The notes: generated from the sequence alone by a model not told the origin. A stretch of 64,000 nt of DNA from Pestalotiopsis fici W106-1 (GCF_000516985.1 NW_006917092.1:5213924-5277923); one strand, 5' to 3'. Shown: positions 33,699 through 47,047, numbered from the stretch's first letter. Numbers and translations: made by a program.

Positions 33699-35390
33699 AT
33701 GGCGACGACAGTGGACAAGGTAGGTGCCCGAATGAGGCAGACAGACAGACACAACACCCCTGCCAAATGTCTGCTCGGAGCTGGGCTGTCGAATGCTAAC
33801 ACGTTACAATAGATCAAGGATATTGAGGCCGAAGTGAGTTTCCTTTGATCCCGCGGCCTTGGCTTTGGCTCTAGGACGGGGACCGAGCTGGTGACGTGGT
33901 TCGGGATGCAGTACTAAACCTCGAACAGATGGCCAAAACTCAAAAGAACAAGGCTACGTCCTTTCATTTGGGTCAACTCAAAGCCAAGCTCGCAAAGTTG
34001 AAGCGAGAACTGCTCACTGGGCCTTCGGGTGGTGGTGGTGGCGGCGGCGCTGGTTTCGACGTTGCCAGAACGGGTGTTGCTAGTATTGGTTTCATTGGTT
34101 TCCCATCAGTGGGAAAGAGTACCCTCATGAGCAGGTTGACTGGCCAACATTCCGAGGCCGCCGCCTATGAATTCACAACCCTGACGTCGGTGCCTGGTCA
34201 AGTCACATACAATGGTATGGTTGAAACTGCTTTGAACCCAACATGAGCCTGTCAGCCCTCTCCGGCTGCAGCCTGTAGGTTACTGCCAATAGAGAGCCAT
34301 GCCTAACAGCTAGTATAGGTGCCCCGCTGCAGATGATTGATCTTCCGGGTATCATTGAGGGTGCCAAGGATGGTCGAGGTCGAGGTCGGCAAGTCATTGC
34401 TGTAGCCAAGACATGCCATCTCATCTTCATCGTCCTCGATGTCAACAAGCCACTGTCGGACAAGCGAGTAATTGAGACCGAGTTGGAAGGTTTTGGTATT
34501 CGGATCAATAAGGGGCCCCCAAACATAACCTTCAAGAAGAAGGACAAGGGCGGTCTCAACATTTCCAGCACCGTGCCCCTCACACACATTGACAATGACG
34601 AGATCAGAGCCGTCATGAACGAGTACCGTATCAACTCTGCCGATATCGCCATTCGGTGCGACGCCACCGTCGATGATCTGATTGATGTATTGGAAGCCCG
34701 GAGTCGCAGCTACATTCCCGTCATCTATGTCCTCAACAAGATTGACGCAATCAGCATTGAGGAACTCGACCTGCTTTACAGAATCCCCAACGCTGTTCCC
34801 ATCAGCTCCGAGCACGGCTGGAACATTGATGAGTTGATGGAAGCCATGTACGTTGCCAACTAGTTCCACGGTTGGGCCATTTACCCACGAGTAACGGCTC
34901 TCTGGGAGATCTTGTGATACACGTGTTTTTGCTAACCTGTTTGCTTGTCACAGGTGGGATAAGCTCAAATTGGTTCGCGTGTACACCAAGCCTAAGGGAA
35001 AGATGCCGGACTATTCGGCACCTGTCGTGCTACGTTCCAACAGGTGTACCGTCGAAGATTTTGTGAGTGGGCCTGTGCTCGAATACCTGAAGAAGCAATC
35101 ATGGTACCCGTTCAACTTTACTGACCGCTTTGCGCCTTTTCCCACAGTGTAACGCAATCCACCGAACCATTGTCGAACAATTCAAGACGGCCATTGTTTA
35201 TGGCAAGTCTGTAAAGCACCAGCCGCAACGAGTTGGTCTGAACCACGAGTTGGCTGATGAAGATATTGGTGCGTACCTTTGTGTTATCCCCCCAATGCCC
35301 CGGTTCGATACTTGAAAACTCGGCTACTCATGTTTGGTCACATTCAAACTAATATTTTACTGTTCGATAGTCACAATTGTCAAGAAATGA
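33699..35390 (+). CDS. RBG1: Developmentally regulated GTP-binding protein 1 (Rbg1/DRG1)
   Basis: Seven exons: 33699-33719, 33813-33833, 33929-34214, 34319-34847, 34954-35062, 35148-35268 and 35371-35390. Their sum is 1107 bases, or 368 residues; yeast Rbg1 has 369. The coiled N-terminus ([18 protein letters not shown]) is followed by a Gly run and the GTPase domain. The P-loop is GFPSVGKST near residues 71-79, [16 protein letters not shown] is the G3 region and VLNKIDAI is the NKxD specificity motif. A TGS domain forms the C-terminal 80 residues ([19 protein letters not shown]). Family knowledge: Rbg1 binds translating ribosomes with its partner Tma46/DFRP1. Two exons are only 21 bases and the last coding exon 20 bases, so automatic annotation may miss them. 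Confidence 0.95.
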
Positions 35391-35798
35391 TCGTCCTATA
35401 AATTCAAAGTATTGCAGGGAATGCAATACTTGTGCAACTTTTTTTTTTCTTTCCTGCGGAAAAAGCCATGGGAACCATCAGGCGAGCCTTTGCTTTGTCC
35501 CTGTTTAGGTGGTACGAATATGTCTTCGAGGTTGCAGGCCACATCCGAGAGTAGTAAGAGAAAGTGCCAGGGAAAACCAAGAGCAGTCAAAAATGTCGGG
35601 AGAAAAGAAGAGAAAAAGAAATGAATGATCCTCGCGGCGGGAGAGACAAGAAGGTCCATGGTGCGGATGAAGATGGCAATTTTTTTTTTTCATTTGCCTT
35701 CCTTCATATGGACAAGGCTGTCGGGGGACTGCATTATCAGGGGGATGGATAGTACCGGTTTCTGTTGCTTTCCGCATGGGACGGAACCCACCTCCAAG

Positions 35799-35810
35799 CC
35801 CCCCCCCCCC
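35799..35810. repeat. Poly-C run
   Basis: Twelve C in a row. It interrupts the open frame seen on the minus strand at 35505-36110, which is otherwise low-complexity. Confidence 0.7.
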
Positions 35811-38800
35811 AGCGACAACGATGACGGTTCGAGTTTGAACACCAATGCCGCAGCCGACTCGGAGTTTTTGAGAGTGGGAGGGGAATAGCGCGCGGATGGA
35901 CTCGAGAGACGTTGGGACTAAAAGCGAGAATAGTGCATTTTTCTTTTTTTTTTTTGCTTTTCCTGGTCTACCGTACCGGCAACGCCCCATCTGGGATGGA
36001 TGGGAAAGAAAAGGGTCAAGGCGCAAATGGCAATAGGGAAACCGAGAAATCAATTGGGTATGCATGAAAAAAGATGTACAAAAGATACCAACTCCGAGAT
36101 TCGTGAACATCTACCGTAACCTGTAACGTGCTGCTTGAGAACCCCTCGTTCGATCTTGCTTTTCTCTTTTCCCTCTTTCTCCCTTCTTACTATATACCCA
36201 CCCCATAATCAATGCAGACCCTATATCCTTGAACCAAAGTCAAAAATTCCCAAACAAGACCCAAAGGAATCGTAAACTTAATTGTCCACAATTAGAGCCA
36301 AGGGACCTTTTTATTCCCTGCACCTATATTATAATGACTGTTGCATGATTCATGAGTTTTTTTTTTTTTTTTTTTTAAATCAATTTTCTTCTTTGGTCAA
36401 TTGATAATTCCTCTGCAAGAAGTATCATTTCTCGAACATTCAGGACAAAAAGTACGAAATCGAAAAGGACTTGCATTTACATCTACACTCACCCTGCATA
36501 TACATACATAGATACGATACATTACCCGCTTAATGCATCATGGACTTGATTTTTTTTTTTGGATGAATACTTGTTTCTTTTTGCACCTCTTTCCCCCCTC
36601 TCTTTCACAAGCCTTGCCTGCTTAACCCCGGTGATGAACTGAAACAGGACCATTTTCTTTCCATGTTTCCAACTTTTTTTTTTCTTGCCGTTTCTCCCGG
36701 TTGGAGTCATTTTTTTTTCTTTAGCTCTATGAATGATCAATTGCGACTACACCATGGTAGGATACCATGAAGAAAGTGATATCGAATGACAAAAAGGAAT
36801 CGAACTAAATGAGCACCCGCACTTGTGAGGGTTGCGCTGCTGCGGGTGTGGTGTGGGGGAAAAGAGGAAGAATAAGCAAGCCAGGGAAAACATACGACGT
36901 ACAGTCTTTGCATGGACAAGACGACAAAGATTGAGCAACACATTACAACATACCAAGTATTAGATATTTAGATTTCCAATAAGTCTTGTGAGTAGAAAGA
37001 AAGCCGAGAAGAGAAAGAAGGAGGGAATAAAAAAGGAAACCAACCCCAATTTCAAACAACCCCCCCAACACCCTCTTGGGTAAAATGCGCATATCATCCA
37101 CGCAACCCTACTGCAATCATGTGCATTTGCATAACCGAGAGGGGGGGCCTCTCGTCATGCGGCCGTCGAATCCGACACTCGGGCGTGGGATGGAGGAGAA
37201 TCCTGGGGAGCACGCACGCACGCATACATCATACATAGAGAGCTACTACTTACTGATAAAGTACCTACCTATATTGCTTGGTCAAATGAAAAGCAGCGTC
37301 ATTGCGAATCGGCTCAACAGTCAGGTGCGAGACTGCAAGACAAGACCAAACAAGGCCAGGTATAATAATAAAAAGCATTGATGAATCAAGTATCAAAAGC
37401 ATCGGAAAATAAATAAATGCAATCTAGACTCGCCCACTTTTTTTTGACAGGTAATGCCGTTGAGAAAGAGGGAGAGCGCACTTACATATACACTTTCACC
37501 AAGGTAGTTAGTACTTCCCCCCATTCGTTACCTTTCCTGCGCATGTCTTGTCATTGGGTCAGTGTAATGCGAGTCCACAGGTAAGGCACCAACCTCTATA
37601 ATCCGTATGGTTGTTTGGTTATGCTTTTGGTTTCCGGCAGCATGTTTGTTGAATGTTATGGCGCTTATTGCCCAAACCAAATAGTGTTGGTCGTGCCCAT
37701 CTTTTCCATGATCGGGGTATTGACTGTACTCTGTAATCAGACCCATCGCATTCCCGGCGAGTATGCCATAGTTGTGAGTCAAGCTCGTTTCCGTCTTCAC
37801 TTTGGAGCGTGCATTATGGTGCACTTCTTTTTCTCGTTCGCAGGTTTGGTTTCTCTGCTTCCTCGAGATGTCGACATGTTCGGCAAATGTGTCTGTAAAT
37901 TTGGCCATGGGTACTCTGTAGATTGCTTTGTATGTTTGCAAATTAAGCAATGCTACTTGTAACCAAAGGGGAGGGGAGAGAAGAAGAAAAAAATCGGGGT
38001 GCATGTCCGACCTTTCAGAGGACGTCGCTTGCCGCCGATACGCCGATGACGGCCCACAGTATGCATGTGAGCTCTTCTCACCTCTCGGCTCTCAACTGTG
38101 CCTCGCGATCTTGCGTGTTAGGATGGATAGAAACAGCACGGCGACCACACGGCTGACGTCTGCTAGTCGTTGCTTTTTCTCTTCTTATTTTGTCTTGCGC
38201 TTCTTCTTGGTCCGTTACCGTCTGTCGTCTGTTCGACTGGCACTGAACCAGCACCGCAGTAGTAATAACTTGTGTATGCATGTGCCTCGTGCAAAGATCG
38301 GCGCCCATGCCATTGCGCTGATTCGTATCGACTCCTACCTAACAATCGTCGCAAGTACCCATAAGAAAAGTTCAGCTAGGATGAACCCTGCTTAGAGCGC
38401 GGGAAGATTGACGATAGTGCGATATGCCACGGGTAGCTTAGCGTGCGTACATCCATAGCGTGCGAGCATTGGCAGGGTGCGGGTGGCCCACGGACGTCAA
38501 CACTTCGATCAATGGATGGATGGATGGGTGCGCTGCGCTGCGCTACGCATACTGTGTCTCTTGTTCGAGGACCGAATGGCTACCACGTATGACCTGCTGT
38601 CACCCCGGACAGCGGCGACATGACAGAGGATCGCTGTCCGTCCGATGCAGAAGGAATCGCCAAGCGTCCCCTTCTAGCCGTGCGTGCTTGCAGGTCCAGC
38701 CCTTGCATTGGTAATTGATTGTGTCTGGCATGGAAATGAATAAAGAATTTTGTGTCCACCGCCGAAAGAAACCCGGGGTTTGTCTGCAGATGGGGCACAG

Positions 38801-38934
38801 ACATAACATGGCAATGGCATGTATGTACTGTATGTAGCATGACCTCTGAGCTGCCATCTCTACACAGTACAGGATCAATTTGCCGTTGGTAAGGACCCTG
38901 GTACATGTTTGCCTGTTCCGCGCGAGTCGCTACT

Positions 38935-38956
38935 GTGTGCGTGTGTGTGTGTGTGT
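38935..38956. repeat. (GT)n microsatellite
   Basis: gtgtgc followed by eight GT units. Confidence 0.85.
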
Positions 38957-41385
38957 ACTACTCTGTACACAGCAGTGTACGAAAGGCTTAGAATTCAGAC
39001 CTTAGCTAGTCTGTTCTACCCTTGACCATAACCACCCCCCTGATCCGGAGTCGGTCGCCGAAGGGATTTGCTGAGGACGAGATGGGGAACGGGTATTCCC
39101 TCGAAGCTTTGGCCATGATATGGCCCGTCAGGACGAGGTCTAGGACCAGGGAGAGAAGGGGAAAAATATCGAGCTACATGTTCGATGTAAACCAAATTTT
39201 CTTCTTCTTCCTCCTTCTCCTTAACAACCCCCGCTTCGGCTGATCGAATTGGCAGAAGTCATTGCAAATTTTACTGGTTTTCCGTTCATTCTGTGCGCCC
39301 CTGGTATGGCCTTGCGAGGCCAGTATCAAAGGCCGCTAAGGATGCGACTCTGAACCTGGTGATGCCCAACAGGATTGGGACTTCGGTAAGGGCACGGCTT
39401 ACTATCTGCGGAAGTTGGGATGGTATGATATATCCCGGCTCGAGTACCAAATATCGGAAACATGCATCTGCAAAGCGCACGAATCCGCATATTGTGGCAG
39501 ACTATAGCTTTATTCAAGAGCTCCGAGCCGTTCCTAGAGATGGGCAAAGACTCTGCATGATAGGTACTGTATGTTCTCACAAGCTCAAAAAGAAAAGGGC
39601 TCGCATAATGCGGGAGGGAGAGCCTGCAATGCGCAAGCCTCGTTGCCTTTGGGTGGCCCTTGGTTGAGAATTGTTGGTGTTACTGCATGCTAAACTCAAA
39701 CTGTCTCGATAACTCTGGGGCATGGGTAAGCCTCGCTCGGGCTGTCGAATGACCTGACGTGAACTATCAGGGATCGTTGAAAGCCGACCAACAGGATTGC
39801 AGTCCGGCGGTCCATATGGGCCTCTGCTACCTTGTGCTCCAATGATCAGTGATCAAGTTCTTGAATTGAGCCTGCAGTCCGTCCGGCCAAATGGCCTGCC
39901 CATTGATACTCTCTCCGTGTGTTGTTGGTTGGATCTGACGTGGGCTTGACGAGATAGCCTACCTAAGCGTTACTACTACGAAGACGTAGTTGGCACAATT
40001 CTCTGAACGTCACGCCGTTGGTTCGGTGGCGCTGTTGAAGAAATAAGTAAAACGAAAATACAACCATGAGACCTTGGGTCCTCTGTGTTGGTGGTTCAGC
40101 CAACAGGTTGGCCATGGACCAGCCCTTCCCTTGGCATTAAGCAGAAAATGTCGAATGCAAGTTCGTCATGTTGGTGTGAGGCATGTAAAGCAGCAGGGAT
40201 CCAAAGAGTTGTAACTTTGGTTGGTAGTTGTATTGATTCGAAGAGTTTTCTGCCACGCGTGGATGGGCGAAGATCTGGTGCTTGATCAATACTATTGCCA
40301 AGCAGATCATCAATACATAGATGCATGAGGATATGACAAGAAGGTTGAGGGGCAAAAAGCATCATGTTGAACGGTGTCAACCAGCATCTGTATCAAGCTT
40401 GCTTCTACCTCCTAGTCGAATAATTGGTTGTTTGCAGAGTTGCAGACAGAATTATGGTGACTGATATCTTTGAAAGTCTGCAGGCGAGTGGCCCACCATA
40501 CTTAGTATGTTGCCTGTGGGGATATAATATATGTCATCGAATGGTAACATCGTCAAGGAAACTTTGGGATGCTGTCAAAGATATTGGCAGTAATGTAAGT
40601 AATACAATTCAGCATCTTTAGCCGTTGTGAGAGCAGCATTGTTATTTTCGGAGCAAAGCCTTGCTCAACGAAAGGCACGAGCGCCGCCGCCCCGAGGACC
40701 CTGTTGCGTGGGATTGACTATCACGAGTGCCGTAAACTCGCCACCAGGAACGAGTTCCGGCAGTGCGGAGCTCACTGCATTCCTTTACTTGAAGAGGTAT
40801 AGGCAATTGACGGCTCATAAGTATTGACTTGCAAAAAACACATAGCCCGAGCTGAAATACTTGCAAGCCGTGCTGTTGGAGCCATCTTAGCCTAGGGAAA
40901 TTTCATTACCCAGGTAGTGTAGAATTGGCGACTATTGTGGAGATTGTTCAATTGCAGATCGAGGCAGAATGGGTGAAGACTTGCAAAGCCTGACTCGCTT
41001 TCCTCGTATCCTGGCAACCTGGTCGGCCGCCGTGGGTTTACGTGAGGCGCCACTGTTTGAATGTAGAGTAGCTGGCTGCCGTTATCAAGGCACGTGGGAT
41101 AAGATTGAATGGCTGAGGATTAGAAGGATGATTCCCGAGTGTTAGTTCGCTCTAGACTGTACCAACGGCCATTCACCACAACCGTCCCGGAATTTGAGTG
41201 GTCTTGGACGAGGATATGTGGTTTGAGCCTGAGACCTATGGTCGTAAGTAGACAGGTAGTGGATTACTGGGCGCTAAAACCAGACGATGTTATTGATGCT
41301 TCCACAAGCTTGGTCGATGACCAACACGGCTTGGTAGGAGGGAGTAGCGGGTGCGGCATGGTGAAGATTTGTAGCGATGTCAGTA

Positions 41386-42016
41386 TCACCCGCTCATGAA
41401 GACGATCTGATGACCAACTGGGTCTGATGCTGAGCCATTTCTGATGAGTTGGAGCCTTCGGGCATTTGGCTTGTCAAAGATGATCGAATAGAAATGCAGG
41501 GCCTTGATATTGACGGTCGCGAGGGACGAAAATGGGGCCGAGTAGTGAATCTGGCGGCCCTATGAAAATCTCCACGGGATAAGTCGACAGGGACAAGGCC
41601 CAGGATTGCCCTTGTCAGACTACTGGCCCACCTCTTGGCCAGTGGAGATGTCATAGAAGGCCAGGCGGCAGGCCGGGCAGGTTGGCAGTCAGGATCAGTA
41701 AGTAGTATTGCCCAAACCAAGCTCATTTGGGGTCTATAGAAATACCTCATCAGCATTGAGATCAACTGTATCAACAGCAATGGGCGTTGGTTGGTTCCGC
41801 ACGTCTGTGTCTAATACTGGCATCGAATAATACCACAGTGCCAGACGATGAGGGGGGAGTGGTTGAGGGAGAGCGCACCCAACATTGGGGGACGATGCGA
41901 TAGCATTGTGGACGCTTGGACGGCTGATCTACCGGCGGTCGATCCGCCGAATCTATCGAGTCGAGTCCAGCTGATGAATTTACAGGCTCGTCAGCAGTCG
42001 GTGGGCGACCATTCAT
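41386..42016 (-). pseudogene. Possible decayed protein-coding gene (family unknown)
   Basis: On the minus strand, exon-like 41928-41386 is 181 codons in one frame with protein-like pieces: LALWYYSMPVLDTDVRNQPT, PIAVDTVDLNADE, LAFYDISTGQEVGQ and ALHFYSIIFDKPNARR. The last stretch resembles a beta-propeller blade. Five in-frame stops (TAG or TGA) separate the pieces. A likely intron (41983-41929, GTAAAT..GGTAG, 55 nt) joins an earlier piece, MNGRPPTADEP. Three of the stops are TAG and two are TGA. This could arise by point mutation of Gln or Trp codons. Two other frames are open over parts of it, so this is weak evidence. Confidence 0.3.
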
Positions 42017-44054
42017 CGTGAGGCATCAGCAAACTGCACTGCGTTTCGCTCGCTTGTGCGCCGGTGGGGTAAAGGTAAACAGTTAGTGAGCGGGTCTGAC
42101 CAAAAGGCAAGGTCAGGAAGGCACTCGATATGGTATTCCGCACCCAATGTATTCCGTACCTACAGTGCCTGCCTGCGACTATCATTGCTTGTCCATCATC
42201 GGACAATTAATGCTCATGTCGTATCAATAATGGAGGGACGGGCGAGACATGAACCAGCGGACTTGAGGATGCGACATTACGGTTAAGTTGTAGGTAGTTT
42301 AGGTATGTAAAGTCTTCTTAATTTGTCAGACCCCCGGCCACTGTATTCGTTGCGAAATTGAATTTAATGGGGCTTGGCCTTGGGCCTTGGGAGTCGTTTC
42401 AATCATTGTTGCTTTTTTGTCAATTGTCGGGGTTGCTCCTTTCCTTTCCCTCAAGTTGGGGTCTCGAGGAAGTCGTCGGCATCCCTCGTACGTACCTACC
42501 TTACCTAGCCTCAACTACTTCCCTCCCTGCCTGCCTGCCTTACTTATTTACCATGTAACTACCTCCTTATGTACCTTGTCAACCTGCATAAACCTGCATT
42601 GGACATACTTACTACTGACTATTTTTTTTCTATTTTTTTTTCATGCCTACATCCTTGGTCCACGCCAACCTAACCTCGGGCCCCAATACACACAATTACT
42701 GCTGGGTTACTGGCATATTTTCCGTGGCTCCCTTGTCGTAGGATGGTGCCTTGCGTTGTCGAGTTCATGGACAGGTCAAGTAGCTATGTAATAAGACATT
42801 GAAGACTGTCAGGTATGCAGGCAGTCGGGTATAACGCAGGTGGGTAATGTAGGTCATTGTGGGCACTCCCGAGCTCCCTCCAATCCAGTCAGTCCCATCT
42901 ATCGGGTATGCAGAGAGAGAGCTATGGACTCACCTACATACCTACTTAGCAGCGAAACCTCACATGCTCTAAAATAAAGCTTTCAGTCACGCTTTCTTTC
43001 ATTATTATTACCATTATGGTCTGCCAAGGTATAATAAGAACATTTTGGAACCTTACCGCTACCGGCTCTTGAACTTGCCTTCTTTGGTTTTCCGGGCCCT
43101 GCTCTGAACCGCACTAGGTTAGTTGCCATTAGTATTTAGCAGCAGTCAACTAATAACTAGACCTCGGGAGCTGCCTTCATCCGCCGCTTGTTAGTCGCTC
43201 TCATCACATTGCTGAAGTCCAACAAGGGACATGATCGGCTCCGCTAGAGCGTCTGCCCATTCAGCCATCGTGACGATCTTCAACGACGGCTTCAAGAGGA
43301 CGAATCTGGCTAGGTACACAGTAGAGAGGAGCAGCATATCTGTGCCGCACACAACGCTTGTAAGTCAGTATCGTTGTCAGCACTGTGTCACGAGGTGTGT
43401 TGCTAGACCTTTCTGCAACGCATTAGTCATGACGGAAATAGTTCTTGTGCTCGAGACCTGATCAAGTACGTATGTACCTCTTTTCCCTACTACCCTCCCT
43501 ATCCTTCAGTCAGATTGCATACCCTAGATGCGAAATCCTCATATCATGCTATCAAGCCGTTCAACGGCCTCGCTTTTTGTTGCTCTTGTCACCGGGTCCC
43601 AAGGCCTCTAGATGCCCAATCGTTTACATGGTATCGCATCTTTTGTAGCGCAATCCCAGTCGGATTTTAAATAGGTATGGTCGCTTATACTTTGCGGCAG
43701 ACGGAATAAGTAGTAGCAGCAGTAGCAGTAGCAGCATTATTATTTTCACTACTTTCCGGGGTGTCTATGTATGGGTGCGTTACTTCGCTCTACACACTCT
43801 TCTCTGATACTCCTACTGTGCGTTCTTCTCTCTCATCAATTTTCCCCCCCCATTGGAAGCACGCACACATCTTTTTCTTCCCTGTCTCTGCCGCATCCAC
43901 GCGCACACTATGCTCTTGCTCAAAAGAGCTAGTTCATGGTGGTAGTATTCCATAACAACGAGAACTCGTTTTTCTTCCCCTTCGATACCCCCGTCTCGAG
44001 TGACCCCTCGTCTGGTCTGCCCAGCCAGCCCCAGGGAACGCTCCGCCCGTTGTC

Positions 44055-44070
44055 CACACACACACACACA
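44055..44070. repeat. (CA)n microsatellite
   Basis: Eight CA units in the pyrimidine-rich leader or promoter of the CENP-B-type gene. Confidence 0.8.
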
Positions 44071-45242
44071 TTGAGCTCCGTCTCTTGGTTGTACCTTATT
44101 TCATCCGTTCTCCTCTTCTATAGGCCCTCGCAAGGTTGTTTCTGGTCCTGTCATACCATGCCCTACTACTGCTACTCACTACCTCACCTGCTCTTGGTCC
44201 CCGTTCACACACACACGCCCCCCCTCCATCTCACCCATATTCTGGGCCTGGGCCCAGAATCCACTCGACCAAGAACCTGGTCGGTGCATACAAACGCATA
44301 GGAGCTCACATATGTATCAATCTACAGCCCTCTTTCACTTCTGCATTTGGGCCTGCTTCTGTCGTGCGTCGAGTACTACTCTACTGTCTGAACAAGACCC
44401 GACCGTCAGACTGCATTGCGGCGTCAACCTCTTGCAGCAGATCGACTCTCTCGTTGGTGAAGACTGCTTTTTCCTTCTTCACTTCCCTGCAGCTTGTTTG
44501 CTGCTACTACACCGTCTGGTCCTCCCCTCGGTCTGTCTGTCTGTCGGTCGTTACCTCTTGTGCCAGCGCCAGGACAGAAAGAGGAAAAAGAGAGCAACGA
44601 GCTGTACCATACCTCACTGCCCATCCTTCCACTCCGAGGCCAGGTGCATACAAGCGCCAATACAGACCAGTCCCGATTCAGTCGCTCACACCATCCCAAC
44701 AGCCAGAGCAGGCATCTTATAGTTGGAGGTCTTTCGCTACAACACCCACTGACTGACTATAAGTGTCTGTTGGTACCGGGTTTCAACCTCGTTCTCGGCT
44801 GTTTTTCCCGTGCCTGAGTACATATATACTCGACTATCTACTGGAGGCGACCCTCTGCGCTTCTCCGCCATCCTCCTTTAGGAGCCTTGCCCAACCAATC
44901 CTCCAGCGCCGCTGCAGCTTCCAACCGTTATGCGAGGGATCTGACCTACACACACAGTCCACCTCATTGCCCCCTGGGAGCCCCAATTGGCTGGTTGGGT
45001 ATGCATGTGGTTTCCCGTCCGTAGAGGCCATACCACAAAATTCAGATCCGGCAGATCTCCACCGACTACGAGCCCCAATTTCTCACAAGGTGTGAATGGA
45101 CGCGAGTGCATACATACATAGATACACTGGGCCTACGGCAGATCTCAGAGACTACGTCGCGATCTCTCCTCCATGCAGCCAGCGCGCGGACTGATACCGT
45201 CTGAACCTCTTTCATCATAAGAGGTTGCGCTGTGGAGGCGAC

Positions 45243-47047
45243 ATGCACAACATGATCAGCTCCAGCTCGTCCGGTATGGACCAGGATAGCCATCTTGCTA
45301 TGGACAGCTCATATTCCAATGACCATTGGAACAGTATGAATCCGTATAGTCAGATCTCTATCTCGCCTTCCGGAGGGGAATACTACATGCCGTCAAACTA
45401 TCATGGACTGCCGTCCGAGTCGATCAACTCTAGTCATATGGCACCGCCGCCCATTCCGCACCAACTACAACCATCGCACCATCAACAACAACACCACCAG
45501 GGGGGACACTACACCAACCAATTGCCTCATCAGTTGTTGATTCATCCCCAAAACACCACGTCGCAAGTGAGTTGGCCAAGTCTGCGCACAAACCCGAGTC
45601 AGAGTTACGGGAATGCACCGATACGGATTCCACCACGAGCAACGCCTCCCCTCAAACAGCAGCCCAAGCTGCCGTCTCTCACCACGTCAACTCCGCGGAA
45701 AACTCTGACCAATGAAGATCGCCGACGAATGTGCCAGTATGCCGAGGACCACCCCAATGTCAAGCAAACGGAGATCGGACTCAAATTTGGTGTAGAGAGA
45801 AGGTGGGTGGCTTGTTCATCTGTCAGGTCGATTGCTAATGTCTTTGCTACAGTACAGTATCAAAGGTCCTACGGAAGAAGGACCAATATCTCAACCAGGA
45901 TGACCGAGCCGGCTCTCCAGTGAAAAAGCCAAACAAGGGGAAAAATGCTGGTGAGCTAGAGCGAACGCTCTTGAACTGGGCAAGGAATCAACTGAGAAAG
46001 GGGATTCTGGTCAGCGACGAGGAGCTCGAGAAGCAGGCCAAGGCATTCTTTGCAGTAACAGGTAGTTCCGATGATCCAGCCAAGATGATCAACAAGAATT
46101 GGCTCGAGAAATTCAAGCAAAAGAACGGCCTGGGACGCGGGAAGCAGATTCGCAGGGCATCAGAAACTGCGATACCGGACGATGCCAAACTCTCTACAGA
46201 GTCACCGATCATTTCAGCCTCGCAGACACCAGGAGGTATTTCACCAGTGTCACCCATCGAGTCAGGAACACCACCAGTTGTGTCAGCCACGCCGAGCAAC
46301 GAGGGATTGGAGCCAGCCACGGGGTTCTCTGGATTCGAGAGCACTCAGTATAAGCATTCACAAAACGCTGCAACTCTTGATAGTGCCATTGCTGATCCTG
46401 CCTCCGGTTCGTTCTCCGCCGGGGCTTTCAGTCCGAACTCCCAGTTCACGTTCTCTCCGGATCCAAACAGTGGACTATTCGACCCACAGCGTTTGCCATT
46501 GGAGGCTGATGCCTTTCACCGACCGAGAAGCCAGACCTTTCCGACTTTAGACATCGAATTTGTCCAACAGCAGTCGTCCGAGCCTCCTACCCCAAAGTAC
46601 AGCGCCTCCGCGACTGCTCCTTCATCTGCTCTGGATTCGCCAGCCCACGAGATTCCCACGCAACCATTTGGAGTTGACTCAACTATTTCTCCTATACTAC
46701 ACCACAGCCGGAGTAGTAGTAGCCTAGGTGGGAGATCAATACATACTCCTATTCTACCAAGCGCGGCGGTGTCATCACCAAGTTCTCCCACACAAGAAGA
46801 TGCGCGACGAGCCGCAGATACTCTCCTCAACTTCATGCAAGGGCACGGGTTAACGAACAGCGATGAGTTTGCGACAATCATGCGGTTGACGGAGAAGTTA
46901 AGAATACACCAGCAACAACACCAAACCTTCAAGCCCTTGTTGCCAGCCGGAATGATGGGGGGACTAACCAGGATACCCGAGGGCGACGCAGAGATGTCGA
47001 ATAATGCGGCACACATGGTGAAGGATGAAGCAATGATGACCGGCTAA
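45243..47047 (+). CDS. CENP-B-type helix-turn-helix DNA-binding protein
   Basis: Exons are 45243-45802 and 45853-47047; the 50-nt intron runs GTGGGT..CTACAG. Product: 584 residues. Residues 1-145 are Ser/Gln/His/Pro-rich. About 152-205 is a psq/CENP-B N-type HTH (TNEDRRRMCQYAEDHPNVKQ, then LKFGVERSTVSKVLRKKDQY). About 219-280 is the second, CENP-B-type HTH (LERTLLNWARNQLRKG, KMINKNWLEKFKQKNGLG). The intron falls inside the first HTH. The rest is Ser/Pro-rich with a short helical segment near 520 (DARRAADTLLNFMQGHG). No DDE nuclease domain follows, so this is a host regulator or centromere-type protein derived from a pogo-like transposase rather than an active element. The target DNA cannot be told from the sequence. 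Confidence 0.85.

Larger units (their letters stand above)
35391..45242. other. Gene-poor region of 9.85 kb
   Basis: Most frames here are low-complexity or closed. Homopolymer runs of T, A and C are frequent between 35400 and 37100. A (GT)n stretch lies at 38935-38956. A possible gene relic is listed at 41386-42016. From about 42850 to 45240 the sequence is pyrimidine-rich and probably promoter plus leader of the CENP-B-type gene. The frames at 37528-38004, 41394-41780 and 44136-44756 were looked at and not accepted. Confidence 0.45.

Noticed and set aside
35505..36110. 201-codon minus frame after RBG1
   Set aside because: It runs through poly-C, poly-A and poly-T tracts and has no protein character.
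37528..38004. Overlapping long frames on both strands
   Set aside because: Neither looks like a known protein, and mutual overlap with no start context argues for chance.
44136..44756. 206-codon plus frame in the pyrimidine-rich leader
   Set aside because: Composition-driven Ser/Pro/Leu content; a second frame is equally open.
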